Shown in pieces: positions 8,398-17,153 of a stretch of 64,000 bases of DNA (position 1 is the stretch's first letter; each line of letters begins with the position of its first letter). Under the pieces are notes generated by a model. It was given only the letters and a program-made list of their open reading frames with translations, ran no database searches and was not told the origin of the DNA. Both the position numbers and the translations under genes were made by a program. Origin of the DNA: an uncultured Litoreibacter sp. (lineage in GTDB: Bacteria > Pseudomonadota > Alphaproteobacteria > Rhodobacterales > Rhodobacteraceae); the NCBI GenBank assembly GCA_947493265.1, contig CANLQL010000001.1, forward strand, positions 310,001-374,000, written 5' to 3'.

Positions 8398-9753
8398 ATG
8401 GACGGAACATGTTGCGGCCCAGGATATGCCAGCCCCGCGGAAGCCATCAAAGCGCCCCGCGAAAAGCTGTTATACACAATTGCCATCTACACTGGGACGG
8501 GCATTCAAAAGCCTGACTATCTGGCGACCGTAGATGCTGATCCGGACAGTCCCACTTACAGTCAGGTCATCCACCGGTTGGAAATGCCGGGGATCGGCGA
8601 CGAGCTTCACCACATGGGTTGGAATGCCTGCTCGTCTTGTCATGATGACGCTGGAATGAGCCGGAAGTACCTGTTGGTTCCGGGCGTTCGGTCGAACAAC
8701 ATCCACGTCATTGATACTGCCACTGACCCGTTTGCACCGCGTCTGCACAAAGTGATTGATGGGGCGGAGATCAAATCGAAGACCAACCTCAGTGGGCCGC
8801 ATACAGTCCATTGTCTGGGTTCAGAGATTATCATCTCGTTTCTTGGAGACGCCCAAGGGGAAGCGCCCGGCGGCTACCTGCATCTCAACAAGGAGTTTGA
8901 GATTGTGGGTCGTTGGGAAAACTCCATGGGTGATATCCCGTTTGGCTATGATTTCTGGTATCAACCCCGCCACAATGTGATGGTTAGTTCCGAATGGGCG
9001 GCCCCGAACACGTTCATGCCGGGATTTGATTTGGAAGAGGTTGGGCATCTGAAATATGGTCGCCGTTTGCACATCTGGGATTTCGAAAAGCGCGAACCAG
9101 TTGAGACGATGTATTTGGGTGAAGATGGCTTGATCCCGCTTGAGGTGAAGTTCCTTCATGATCCGGACAGCACACACGGGTTCTGCGGGGCCGCGCTAAG
9201 CTCCAACGTGATCCACTTCTGGAAGTCCAATGAGGGCAAATGGGAGTGGGAAAAGATCATCGATGTCGAGAATGAACCGCATCCTGAATGGCCGATTCCG
9301 GTGCCGGGTGTGATGTCGGCGATCCTGGTATCGATGGATGACAAATACCTATATCTGAACAACTGGCTGCACGGTGATATGCGCCAATACGATATCTCTG
9401 ATCCTCACAACCCGGTGCTGACAGGCCAGGTGTGGATGGGTGGGCTGCTTGGCAAAGCCCCCGAGGTGAACGGTGTCAAAGTGGCCGGTGGGCCGCAGAT
9501 GTACCAGCTGAGCCTCGATGGCAAACGGCTCTATGTCACAACCTCGCTTTTCTCAACCTGGGACAACCAGTTCTACCCGGACATCCGGACGCAAGGTGGT
9601 GTCATGCTGATGATCGACTGCGACGTGGAAAACGGCGGCATGAAAATCAACGAGGATTTCATCGTTGATTTTGGCAAGGAACCTAATGGGCCTAGTCGCT
9701 GCCACGAGACACGCTACCCGGGTGGCGATTGTACAAGCGATATCTGGTTGTGA
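8398..9753 (+). CDS. mtoX: Selenium-binding protein 56 / methanethiol oxidase family (SELENBP1-like)
   Basis: The family oxidises methanethiol to formaldehyde, H2S and H2O2 with bound copper. The 451-aa product matches SBP56 along its length: CCGPGYASPAEA start, DELHHMGWNACSSCHDD (about residues 69-85), GYDFWYQPRHNVMVSSEWAAPN, YLNNWLHGDMRQYDISDP, and the end YPGGDCTSDIWL, which is nearly the human SELENBP1 ending. ATG 8398 is used, with AAGGGAGGAA upstream; a longer TTG start at 8335 reads through the operator. No signal peptide is seen, unlike periplasmic bacterial MtoX. The stop overlaps the ferredoxin start by four bases. Confidence 0.85.
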   Translation: MDGTCCGPGYASPAEAIKAPREKLLYTIAIYTGTGIQKPDYLATVDADPDSPTYSQVIHRLEMPGIGDELHHMGWNACSSCHDDAGMSRKYLLVPGVRSNNIHVIDTATDPFAPRLHKVIDGAEIKSKTNLSGPHTVHCLGSEIIISFLGDAQGEAPGGYLHLNKEFEIVGRWENSMGDIPFGYDFWYQPRHNVMVSSEWAAPNTFMPGFDLEEVGHLKYGRRLHIWDFEKREPVETMYLGEDGLIPLEVKFLHDPDSTHGFCGAALSSNVIHFWKSNEGKWEWEKIIDVENEPHPEWPIPVPGVMSAILVSMDDKYLYLNNWLHGDMRQYDISDPHNPVLTGQVWMGGLLGKAPEVNGVKVAGGPQMYQLSLDGKRLYVTTSLFSTWDNQFYPDIRTQGGVMLMIDCDVENGGMKINEDFIVDFGKEPNGPSRCHETRYPGGDCTSDIWL

Positions 9754-10118
9754 GCAAACAGCACACCATAACCATCGCAAACCGTGATGACATGGCGGTT
9801 CAGGTAGATCCCCGTCGTCCGCTGTTGGACACGCTGCGCGAGCATGGGTTTGACCTGCCCTATGGCTGCAAATACGGCGGCTGCATTACCTGTGCCGCAA
9901 AACTGACTGCGGGCGAGGTTGACCAACGCCGACAAGTTGCCTTGAACAATCGTCAGATCAACAACGGATATGTTTTGCTCTGCGTTGCGCGCCCAACATC
10001 TGATTGCACGCTGGAGATTGGCGTCGAAAGCCACGACAAGCTTTATCGCAATCCGTTTCTTGATCCCCTGGAGCCGCACGAACTAAAGGCGGATATTGCC
10101 ACACCGAAGGAGGCGTAA
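9750..10118 (+). CDS. 2Fe-2S ferredoxin (plant type)
   Basis: The 122-aa product has the cysteine pattern C40-X4-C45-X2-C48-X29-C78 within PYGCKYGGCITCAAKL and YVLLCVARPT, which binds a plant-type 2Fe-2S cluster. It starts at GTG 9750, overlapping the end of the mtoX-like gene (GTGA), so the two are coupled. A C-terminal extension of about 40 residues follows the cluster domain. Likely an electron carrier for the neighbouring enzyme, though known methanethiol oxidases use oxygen and do not need a ferredoxin; that link is inference. Confidence 0.85.
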   Translation: MSKQHTITIANRDDMAVQVDPRRPLLDTLREHGFDLPYGCKYGGCITCAAKLTAGEVDQRRQVALNNRQINNGYVLLCVARPTSDCTLEIGVESHDKLYRNPFLDPLEPHELKADIATPKEA

Positions 10119-10583
10119 ATGCCTGACGCTGATATTGATCACCTGTATGACTATGATCCCGACTATCTTGCAGAGATCCTGCGCTCCGTCAAAACAATTG
10201 CCATGGTTGGGGCAAGCGGGGACAAGACGAAGTTCAGCTATGGTGTGCTGAGGGTTTTGCATGAAACGGGGTACGACATGATCCCGGTCAACCCGAACCC
10301 CAAGCTGACCGAAATTCGCGGTCTCCCGGTGTTTCATTCGCTGGAAGAGATCGACCGCCCCGTGGATATGGTGGAGGTCTTTCGCCCGAAGGAAGAACTG
10401 TACGCGATTACCGAGCAGGCCATCGCCATCGGGGCCAAGGTCCTCTGGGGCCAAATCGGGGTCTATGATGATCGCGCAGCGAAGCTGGCTGAAGAGGCTG
10501 GTTTGAAAGTCGTCATGAACCGTTGCCCCAAGATTGAACTGTTTCGTCCCTTCTGGAAGCCCAGACTTGATCTGGCAATCTAG
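10119..10583 (+). CDS. CoA-binding (YccU-type) protein
   Basis: The 154-aa product is a single Rossmann CoA-binding domain: TIAMVGASGDKTKFSYGVLRVL (about residues 27-48), YDMIPVNPNPKLTEIRGLPVF, DMVEVFRPKE, and the end VVMNRCPKIE. These features match the CoA_binding_2 family. It follows the ferredoxin stop with no gap and GAAGGAGGC upstream, so it is the third gene of the same operon. Molecular role is not known. Confidence 0.85.
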   Translation: MPDADIDHLYDYDPDYLAEILRSVKTIAMVGASGDKTKFSYGVLRVLHETGYDMIPVNPNPKLTEIRGLPVFHSLEEIDRPVDMVEVFRPKEELYAITEQAIAIGAKVLWGQIGVYDDRAAKLAEEAGLKVVMNRCPKIELFRPFWKPRLDLAI

Positions 10584-10656
10584 TAGGTTTTCGGCAAATT
10601 AGGAACGGGCTTTGTTCGAGGTTTGAACCAACCGACCCGGAACATATTTTGATCAA

Positions 10657-11379
10657 TCAGAGGTTTGCCTCAAAGTCAGCCGCAAGCGTTGCAACCGCTT
10701 CGGGGTCAGAACCGCCGATCAGAAGATAAGCAAACTCACCGTCGCTCCAATGGGCGGCACGCATGCCTTCCAGCTCGGTTTCTTTGATCGATTGGGCTTT
10801 GTTGTCTGAGCGGATGATGCATAGGGCCAACGGTTCACCTTCTGGCGACAGGTACGCCAGTTGCACCAATGGACGACCCCTAAAGCCCAAAACCTGCCCA
10901 CGCTTGAAAGCGACGCCAGAAACCTCTGCTGCGTTTGTGACATCCCGCCCCAAGACTTCCGATAGGGCCTGCAATTGTGCGTCTTGCTGTACCTTTGGCA
11001 CGTCGACCGTGTCCAAGGTCGCGGTCACATAAAGTGCCTGATAGCTTGCGACGTAATCTATCCAACCCGGTGCATCCGGGGTGGGGCGCAGCATCAAGGA
11101 CGCGCCTAGCGCGACACCGACAATCAAGCTTGCGGCCAGAGGCAACAACCGCAGGGCAGGCTTCGGTTTCGGCGCAAGTTCGACATTCGGGGCATTTTGC
11201 AGCATGCCGTCAAACGCAGTGCGCATGGCGTCTATTGGCAACCGCAGCTGATCAAGCCGGGACGCTAAGGCAGTATCTACGGAAAGCTGGGCCTCCAAAG
11301 CTGCAACATTCGCGGCATCAGCCTCCCCGTCTAGGTAGGCCGTTAGCTCTTCGTCACTGAATTCACGCTTGGCGTTCAT
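10657..11379 (-). CDS. Anti-sigma factor, membrane-anchored
   Basis: The 240-aa product has a short cytoplasmic N-terminal region (EELTAYLDGEADAANV), one membrane span (about residues 77-95, LLPLAASLIVGVALGASLML) and a periplasmic C-terminal domain. The zinc HxxxCxxC motif of ZAS anti-sigmas is absent. It overlaps the ECF sigma gene by 17 bases, the standard arrangement for a sigma and its anti-sigma. The signal it senses is unknown. Confidence 0.8.
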   Translation of the reverse strand: MNAKREFSDEELTAYLDGEADAANVAALEAQLSVDTALASRLDQLRLPIDAMRTAFDGMLQNAPNVELAPKPKPALRLLPLAASLIVGVALGASLMLRPTPDAPGWIDYVASYQALYVTATLDTVDVPKVQQDAQLQALSEVLGRDVTNAAEVSGVAFKRGQVLGFRGRPLVQLAYLSPEGEPLALCIIRSDNKAQSIKETELEGMRAAHWSDGEFAYLLIGGSDPEAVATLAADFEANL

Positions 11380-11848
11380 TGGGTCCCTCTTCGACCAGTT
11401 GTTTGGCCAGCTTGCTACGGGCAGCGGACAATCTGCTCATTACGGTTCCGATCGGGATGCCGAGGATTTCTGCCGCCTCCTTATAGGCAAACCCTTCGAT
11501 ATACACGAGCATAACGGCCTCTCTCTGCGCTTCTGGCAGGTCTGCTACTATTGACAACACTTGGGCAGCGAAAATATTTGATTCCGCATCTGGGCTTGCA
11601 TCAATTAGTTCGAAGTCATCAACCGAAACGACACCGTTTCCGCGTCGGACAGCTGCTGCACGTCGGTCATTCAACCAAAGGCGCTGGGCAATTCTAAAGA
11701 CCCACGCGCGCAGGTTGCTATCTGGCTGGAACTGTTCTGATTTTTCCAAAGCGCGGGCGCATGCTGCCTGGGCAAGATCATCGGCCTGATCACGACTTCC
11801 TGTGAGCACCACACAGTACCGCCACAATCGCGGCGAGACCTCTGCCAA
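11363..11848 (-). CDS. ECF-type RNA polymerase sigma factor
   Basis: The 161-aa product has region 2 (RDQADDLAQAACARALEKSEQF, then LRAWVFRIAQRLWLNDRRA) and region 4 (LPEAQREAVMLVYIEGFAYKEAAEILGIPIGTVMSRLSAARSKL). The given start is TTG 11848; no in-frame ATG or GTG is seen upstream, although the frame stays open, so the true start is uncertain. Coupled to the anti-sigma gene and divergent from a DUF4399 secreted-protein gene, which is a candidate target. Confidence 0.88.
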   Translation of the reverse strand: MAEVSPRLWRYCVVLTGSRDQADDLAQAACARALEKSEQFQPDSNLRAWVFRIAQRLWLNDRRAAAVRRGNGVVSVDDFELIDASPDAESNIFAAQVLSIVADLPEAQREAVMLVYIEGFAYKEAAEILGIPIGTVMSRLSAARSKLAKQLVEEGPNERQA

Positions 11849-11972
11849 GCCGTTGCGGACCTGGATGTGCGACTTATCTTTCCCAAACCGTCGAATAATT
11901 TGCGTCCGTTCCGTGTTTCTTTCTCAGGCGCGTCTGAAACGCGTCCCAAAAACCTAACGGAGATGACAGACA

Positions 11973-12419
11973 ATGAGAAATACACATTTGAGTGTCGTGA
12001 GCTTCGCGCTTGCCCTAATGGCCGGCCCAGTTCTTGCGGGCGATACCCCTTCTGCGCCAGATGCGCGGGCCTATTTCATCAATCTTTCTGATGGCGACAC
12101 GGTCAAAGGACCGATCACAGTTCAGATGGGTTTGTCTGGGATGGGGATCGCTCCGGCAGGGACCGAGAAGGAAAACACGGGCCATCATCATCTGTTGTCG
12201 AACCGTGTCGCATTTGGTGAGGGCGCAGATGATGCAGAAATGACCGAAACCGGCATCTTCGCTGATGACAACCACCGTCATTTTGGTGGCGGTCAAACGG
12301 AAGTAACGCTTGATCTGCCTGCTGGCGAACACACGCTTCAGCTGGTTCTTGGCGATCTCTACCATGTCCCACACAACCCACCGGTCGTGTCTGAACGGAT
12401 CACGATCATCGTGGAGTAA
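11973..12419 (+). CDS. DUF4399-family exported protein
   Basis: The 148-aa product begins with a signal peptide (LSVVSFALALMAGPVLAGD, cleavage likely after about residue 22). The mature part has FINLSDGDTVKGPITVQMGLSGMGIAPAG, TGHHHLL, NHRHFGGGQTEVTLDLPAGEHTLQLVLGD and is rich in histidine, all features of DUF4399. It is predicted periplasmic; function unknown, with metal binding suggested by the histidines. Divergent from the ECF sigma gene. Confidence 0.8.
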   Translation: MRNTHLSVVSFALALMAGPVLAGDTPSAPDARAYFINLSDGDTVKGPITVQMGLSGMGIAPAGTEKENTGHHHLLSNRVAFGEGADDAEMTETGIFADDNHRHFGGGQTEVTLDLPAGEHTLQLVLGDLYHVPHNPPVVSERITIIVE

Positions 12420-12496
12420 TTCGTTTGGTAACCAGTGTTTTGTTTCTGCCAGCGCGGGCCCCGCGCTGGCTTTCGCAATCAAACCTCCAGGTGTCC

Positions 12497-13186
12497 CTAG
12501 GGCTTAGGAAAGGGATATCTGGTGCTGCGCCAAACACGGAACAGCCAATAAACCATTGCAAGAACGATGACTGCTTCCGGCACAGACAAAAGACCAGTTT
12601 CTTGGATTGATTCTGGAAAGGCTTGCGCACCGGGTCCGGTGAAAGCTGACCCCGCTGCGATGAAAAAACCGCAACACATTCGCCAAAGATGCGCCATCAA
12701 ACAACGACGGGGCGACACTGATTTGTGTTTGAAGATCGATAGCTCGCCCATGAAAGCGACGCCTGCAAGGCCTGCAAGAAATCCATAGTCCGTTGCATGA
12801 AAATCCAGAAACACACCGTTAGGCTGCTGAGCCGCGTAACCAGTGACGTAAATCAATCCTGCAGTGTTCAGCCCCGAAAGGGTGATCAGTGCCGGTGATA
12901 TCCGTATCCTATCGCCGGTGGTCACTTTGATAATCTGCCAACTTGTCAAGAGAAGCGTCACAGCAAGGACACCCGCGTGCGTCGTTATGTAAAGCGTACG
13001 AAACGCCAGCGCCCCAGCGACGCTACCGAGTAACGATGACACGATCATTGCTACCACGAAGAAGCGTCCGGTGCGTTTGTGAACCTCGCTACCTTTTCTC
13101 GAACAAAGTGCGATGGTGCCAAATATGACCGCCAGTATCCCGCTGAACACATGGATCGTCATAACGGCGGTACCGAGATCAGGCAT
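12497..13186 (-). CDS. DUF2306-like membrane protein
   Basis: The 229-aa product has about six membrane spans. The N-terminal HVFSGILAVIFGTIALCSRKGSEVHKRTGRFFVVAM resembles the DUF2306 family, with two conserved histidines (near residues 12 and 36) that could bind haem or metal. It lies 9 bases from the hydrolase gene on the same strand and is probably its operon partner. Function unknown. Confidence 0.7.
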   Translation of the reverse strand: MPDLGTAVMTIHVFSGILAVIFGTIALCSRKGSEVHKRTGRFFVVAMIVSSLLGSVAGALAFRTLYITTHAGVLAVTLLLTSWQIIKVTTGDRIRISPALITLSGLNTAGLIYVTGYAAQQPNGVFLDFHATDYGFLAGLAGVAFMGELSIFKHKSVSPRRCLMAHLWRMCCGFFIAAGSAFTGPGAQAFPESIQETGLLSVPEAVIVLAMVYWLFRVWRSTRYPFPKP

Positions 13187-13195
13187 GGCTACCCA

Positions 13196-14263
13196 TCAGT
13201 CATCGAGCGTTTGAAGAAAGCCGCCATAGATCTCCGCAACAGCGGCGGGGCGGTCAAGCATGGGAACATGACCGCAATCTTCCAGGATTACCCGCTTGGA
13301 GTCTGGTAGGACTTGTTCCAGCAATGCAGCCCCGCTGACGTGAAAAATACGGTCAGGGGCGCACCAAAGGATCAGAGACGGTATTTTCAATGTCGGCGCA
13401 AGATCGACGACGGTCGGCAGGTCCGAATGGTTGTGCACCACATCCCATACCTGCTTGTTGTGTGTGGCCGTTGCCACCTCATTTTGCATCCAGCTTTGAA
13501 GGATCGGCCCCGGGACATAAGGGATGTCAGGGGACAGCCATGTGTTGCGGGCGAAAAAATCAGCTTCTGTTTGAACGACAAGTGGCGTTTTCTCTTCGCC
13601 AAGTGCTTTGTCCATGTCGCTTTGTAGGGGTGTCGGCACGCCCAGTGGGCTTCCGATGAATGCGATGCTGGCGACGAATTCAGGATCAGCTGCCGCGAGT
13701 AGCGTGGCAACGTAGGCGCCCATCGAATTGGCACCAATATGAACCCGCTCAAGGCCAAGCGATTGAAAAACGATCCGTAGATTGTCCCGTTGTTTTGACA
13801 GTTCATATTCCGCTGGGGGCAAACGAGTGTTGTCGCCAAACCCCGGCAGATCGAGGATCACAACATGATGCGTGTCCACCAAACGTCGCGCAACGTCGAC
13901 CCAATGCTCTTTCCGGGCATAGATACCGTGGATCAGAACGACACGCGGCCCTTGTCCCCCTTCCAGGTAGTTGATCTCGCCAATTTCGGTTGAAATGCTC
14001 TTTGCAGTGAGGCCAGCAGACGCGTTGTTCAAAGTGATCAAGACACGCGCAGTGGTGTGTGGTGCGGCGTGCCAGACCGCAAAAAGAACAGCAGACACCA
14101 CTCCGACGCAGATCACAAAAATCCGGAAGGCAGATTTGAATTTTCGAATAGGCAGCTGTTGACCCTCCAGTTGCATTGGCAATTGCTGCCAAGTTTTTTG
14201 TGTCGGATCAGGTCTTTGCCAGATGCGAATTGAACTTGGCTTGGCTACAGCAACCGCGGCCAT
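13196..14263 (-). CDS. Alpha/beta hydrolase, membrane-anchored
   Basis: The 355-aa product has one membrane span near residues 45-65 and then an alpha/beta hydrolase domain: oxyanion VVLIHGIYARKEHW, nucleophile elbow GANSMGAYVA, acid WCAPDRIF and histidine DCGHVPMLDRP. The elbow has alanine instead of the usual first glycine of GxSxG. The N-terminal 30 residues are poorly family-like, so an internal ATG could be the start. Substrate unknown. Confidence 0.78.
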   Translation of the reverse strand: MAAVAVAKPSSIRIWQRPDPTQKTWQQLPMQLEGQQLPIRKFKSAFRIFVICVGVVSAVLFAVWHAAPHTTARVLITLNNASAGLTAKSISTEIGEINYLEGGQGPRVVLIHGIYARKEHWVDVARRLVDTHHVVILDLPGFGDNTRLPPAEYELSKQRDNLRIVFQSLGLERVHIGANSMGAYVATLLAAADPEFVASIAFIGSPLGVPTPLQSDMDKALGEEKTPLVVQTEADFFARNTWLSPDIPYVPGPILQSWMQNEVATATHNKQVWDVVHNHSDLPTVVDLAPTLKIPSLILWCAPDRIFHVSGAALLEQVLPDSKRVILEDCGHVPMLDRPAAVAEIYGGFLQTLDD

Positions 14264-14377
14264 TCATTCTTGAATAAACGTGCAACTTATCGGGGCTTGG
14301 ACTTCCCCTTTTCCTGCGCCTGAGGCACGGTCCCGGCAGAGAAAAATGACAGGCCAGGTTTGAAGAAAGTCATTCAA

Positions 14378-15079
14378 ATGCCAATGAACCGCTGCGGGTT
14401 CCGTAATCATCTATTCGCGTTCGATGAAGGGTCTCTCGCCTTGCATGAAAACCTCATGCCTTGTGTGATCGTAGGGCTGCAAAACCAGGTTGTGGTTTCG
14501 GGCACACATGATTGGGTAACAGCGGATGTCGTTGCAATCAGACCAGGTGTGCCCCATGGCGTAACCGTCGGGGTCGGTGGGGCTGCGATTGTCTATTTTG
14601 ACGGTGTTCAATTAATCAATGATCGGCGTTCGTTCTGGTCGCTTCCGCCGGACTGGCGGGATATGCCCCGTTGTTTTGACGGAACCGACCTTGATGGGTT
14701 GGCGCATTTTCGAAAACGCATTGACCAGTCGGTCAGTCCACCGGATCACAGCGTACTTAAAATCGTGCAGCAACTCTACGACGATCCGTTCCAACGCCTG
14801 ACACAAACTGACCTTGCGCGCAGTCTTGGATTGGAGCGCACGCAGGCCTTGCGGCATTTCAAAGCAACGACAGGTCTTACGTTTCGGAAGTTCAAGATTT
14901 GGGCTGGCATTGTCGCGGCCACCCATGCGGCAGCTGCGGGTGACGCAATCGGATCTGCAGCAATATCTGCTGGTTTTTCCGATGCCGCACATTTGGCAAG
15001 AACCGCCAACACCGTATTTGGGATCACGCCGACAATGGGCTTGTCAGGTCTTGGTCAGATCGTTTCCCTACCAAGCTAA
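14378..15079 (+). CDS. AraC/XylS-family transcriptional regulator
   Basis: The 233-aa product has a cupin-like N-terminal sensor domain (about residues 10-95) and a C-terminal AraC helix-turn-helix pair: TQTDLARSLGLERTQALRHFKATTGLTFRKFKIWAGI and AAISAGFSDAAHLARTANTVFGITPT. I used ATG 14378; an in-frame TTG lies six codons upstream. It stands alone between a hydrolase gene and the SRPBCC gene; no operator is evident. Confidence 0.82.
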   Translation: MPMNRCGFRNHLFAFDEGSLALHENLMPCVIVGLQNQVVVSGTHDWVTADVVAIRPGVPHGVTVGVGGAAIVYFDGVQLINDRRSFWSLPPDWRDMPRCFDGTDLDGLAHFRKRIDQSVSPPDHSVLKIVQQLYDDPFQRLTQTDLARSLGLERTQALRHFKATTGLTFRKFKIWAGIVAATHAAAAGDAIGSAAISAGFSDAAHLARTANTVFGITPTMGLSGLGQIVSLPS

Positions 15080-15111
15080 TCCTGACAAGCACAATGTGAC
15101 TGCATCAACGG

Positions 15112-15540
15112 CTATTGCGCGTGATGCTGTTCAAGGGATGCAAGACCGTTTTCGTACATTCCGAGGACCATGCCGGAAAAGTGCTCGGCCGATGCTGGAT
15201 CAAGAACCATATCAGCGGCCCAAGATACATGGCTGCGACCATCGCCAAGATCGTCAATCCGGATGGTCCCAACAACGTTTTCTGCCGGCAGTGGATGGCT
15301 GTCGATGGCGTATGTGAAAGTGCGCGTCGCGTCATCACGAAGCAAGATACGCTCTTTCAGCTCACCGCCGTCCCGCATCACACAATTGCGTCTGGGTTGG
15401 GCGCTGTCGGCATCAATGACCTCGCTCTGGCGTATCAGGTCGGGATACCAGGTTTCCATGCCTGTCATCTGGCTGATTGTTTTCCATAGACGATCTGCTG
15501 ATACCGGAATTTCTCGGGTCGCTTTGATATGATGGGTCAT
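15112..15540 (-). CDS. SRPBCC (polyketide cyclase/START-like) family protein
   Basis: The 142-aa product begins MTHHIKATREIPVSADRLWKTI and has the helix-grip layout typical of SRPBCC proteins (MTGMETWYPDLI, ending HFSGMVLGMYENGLASLEQH). Such proteins hold hydrophobic ligands. It is 61 bases upstream of the MAPEG gene's end on the same strand as the NmrA and MAPEG genes and may be the last gene of that operon. Confidence 0.75.
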   Translation of the reverse strand: MTHHIKATREIPVSADRLWKTISQMTGMETWYPDLIRQSEVIDADSAQPRRNCVMRDGGELKERILLRDDATRTFTYAIDSHPLPAENVVGTIRIDDLGDGRSHVSWAADMVLDPASAEHFSGMVLGMYENGLASLEQHHAQ

Positions 15541-15601
15541 TTTTAGATCCTTTCATTTGATAAATTTAGCTGTCGGGTTTGGTTGCGATTTAGAACGCTG
15601 G

Positions 15602-16009
15602 TCAACTCGGAAACGTGCTGAGGACGATCCAAGTAAGGTATGCCCATGCCCCGAAACCAACGGTCCAAGCGCCCGACCGCGCAAGCGGGATTCCAGCGAG
15701 GGAGACGGCCACATAAGCCAAGCGCGCGATCAGAAATACCATCGCGATCGTGCCGAGATGCGGATGCGCGAGATCAGACATGACGATTGCTGCGACAAGA
15801 ACGATTGGCACCCAAAGCGCCAGCGCTTCGATCTGATTTGACCGAACCATTGCCAGCCGTCGGGCGAAGACGCCTTCATCCACGCGGTTGTCGAAATTGG
15901 AAATGGTGTATTTGAAACCCACCTTGATGTCGCGCACTAGCGGTTGAAGCAAGAGCAGAACGCCCAGCAAAACGACGTTCCAAAGTGAAATTGAAATTAG
16001 TGAGTCCAT
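15602..16009 (-). CDS. MAPEG-family membrane protein
   Basis: The 135-aa product has four predicted membrane spans and a loop NFDNRVDEGVFARRLAMVRSNQIEALALW that carries the R/N...E pattern of the MAPEG family (eicosanoid and glutathione metabolism in eukaryotes). Bacterial members are of unclear function. It lies 38 bases after the NmrA-like gene on the same strand. Confidence 0.75.
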   Translation of the reverse strand: MDSLISISLWNVVLLGVLLLLQPLVRDIKVGFKYTISNFDNRVDEGVFARRLAMVRSNQIEALALWVPIVLVAAIVMSDLAHPHLGTIAMVFLIARLAYVAVSLAGIPLARSGAWTVGFGAWAYLTWIVLSTFPS

Positions 16010-16047
16010 TGTGTTTCCTTGTGTTGTTTTCGATTTTCAGAGGGTTG

Positions 16048-17046
16048 TCATTGCGCGTCGGACCAATTCTGATCGAGGTATTCAGCAAGTGTGGTTTGAC
16101 GGGGGAGGTCGAATTCTTCGATGACCGAAGGGTTCTCCCAGTGTGGCTGATGACTGGTGACAAGATTGACGAGCGCGAGGATGTTTGCCGCAGGGGGTGA
16201 GAATGGTTGCACAAACAACTGCCCTGAGCGGGCGAACCATCCGGGCATGGACACGACGCGGATTTTGCGCCCGGCTTTCCTTGAAAGAAGCTTCGCCACA
16301 TCTGACCAAGTCAGCCATTCCGGACCACCTGCTTCGAGCGTGCGATTGAAGCTGGCCTGTTTGCCAACCACGCCGGCCATCATGTGTGCGACGTCGATTG
16401 TCGCGACAAGAGGTGCGCCATGGCTCTTACCACCCGGGGCAAGCAGTATGCCGCGCTTTGCGACCAGGTTACCGACCATGCCTTGCCACATCTTCATAAA
16501 GCCATAAGGGCGTTTCGTCGTCGCATGGGGATGATGCGCGGTTGCCTGTTTCGCGCCCGCCATTACCATCCAGACATCCATGAAGGCCGGATTTCGAACG
16601 ATGGTTGCTGCAATCGAAGACCGTTCCAGCCGTTCTTCTATTAACCGTTTGCCAGCCAGTTCCGGCACAGTGCTTTCTTTGTCCCAAGTGGGCACCGAGG
16701 ATTGCACCCAATGGCGCACGCCAGCTTCTTCAGCGGCGGAGATAAAGTTCTCATAGCCACCAGCGGCCATCGACGTGACCGACATTGTTTTGCCGGCGGG
16801 AATAACCCCGTTCGCCGAAGACACGACGGTGTCGATCTCTTCCAACGCCGCCACAAGGCTTGCGCGATCCTCCAAGGATCCAACTGCATATTCCAGTGTG
16901 CCGCCTGCTCCCTCTAGCCCGAGGATTTTTTGGTCAGGTTTGCGCACCAGCGCACGTACGAAATGACCCTTATCCAATAAAATTCGGACGACCTGTGCGC
17001 CGACTTGACCTGTCGCGCCTGCAACTAGGATGCGGTTTTGTGTCAT
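16048..17046 (-). CDS. NmrA-like NAD(P)-binding protein
   Basis: The 332-aa product has an N-terminal Rossmann motif ILVAGATGQVGAQVVRILLDKG (residues 6-27) followed by VRALVRKPDQ, the pattern of NmrA/HSCARG proteins that bind NAD(P) as redox sensors or atypical dehydrogenases. It lies downstream of the TetR gene on the same strand; a TetR-like half-site palindrome lies in the gap upstream, suggesting control by that regulator. Confidence 0.78.
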   Translation of the reverse strand: MTQNRILVAGATGQVGAQVVRILLDKGHFVRALVRKPDQKILGLEGAGGTLEYAVGSLEDRASLVAALEEIDTVVSSANGVIPAGKTMSVTSMAAGGYENFISAAEEAGVRHWVQSSVPTWDKESTVPELAGKRLIEERLERSSIAATIVRNPAFMDVWMVMAGAKQATAHHPHATTKRPYGFMKMWQGMVGNLVAKRGILLAPGGKSHGAPLVATIDVAHMMAGVVGKQASFNRTLEAGGPEWLTWSDVAKLLSRKAGRKIRVVSMPGWFARSGQLFVQPFSPPAANILALVNLVTSHQPHWENPSVIEEFDLPRQTTLAEYLDQNWSDAQ

Positions 17047-17120
17047 GGATGAACGTCCTTTCTTACTCCTGGCGGCGGTTGATCGCGATAGACCGCAACC
17101 ACAGTGATATTTTCCTTTTC

Positions 17121-17140
17121 GAGAACGAGTGTTCCCGTAT
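17121..17140. promoter_or_regulatory. Candidate TetR operator upstream of the NmrA-like gene
   Basis: GAGAACGAGTGTTCCCGTAT matches the tetR-upstream palindrome at 17731-17754 at most positions (shared GAGAA, TTCCC and TAT parts). It lies 75 bases before the NmrA-like start. Inference from similarity of the two sites. Confidence 0.45.
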
Positions 17141-17153
17141 TTCTCAAATTTTT

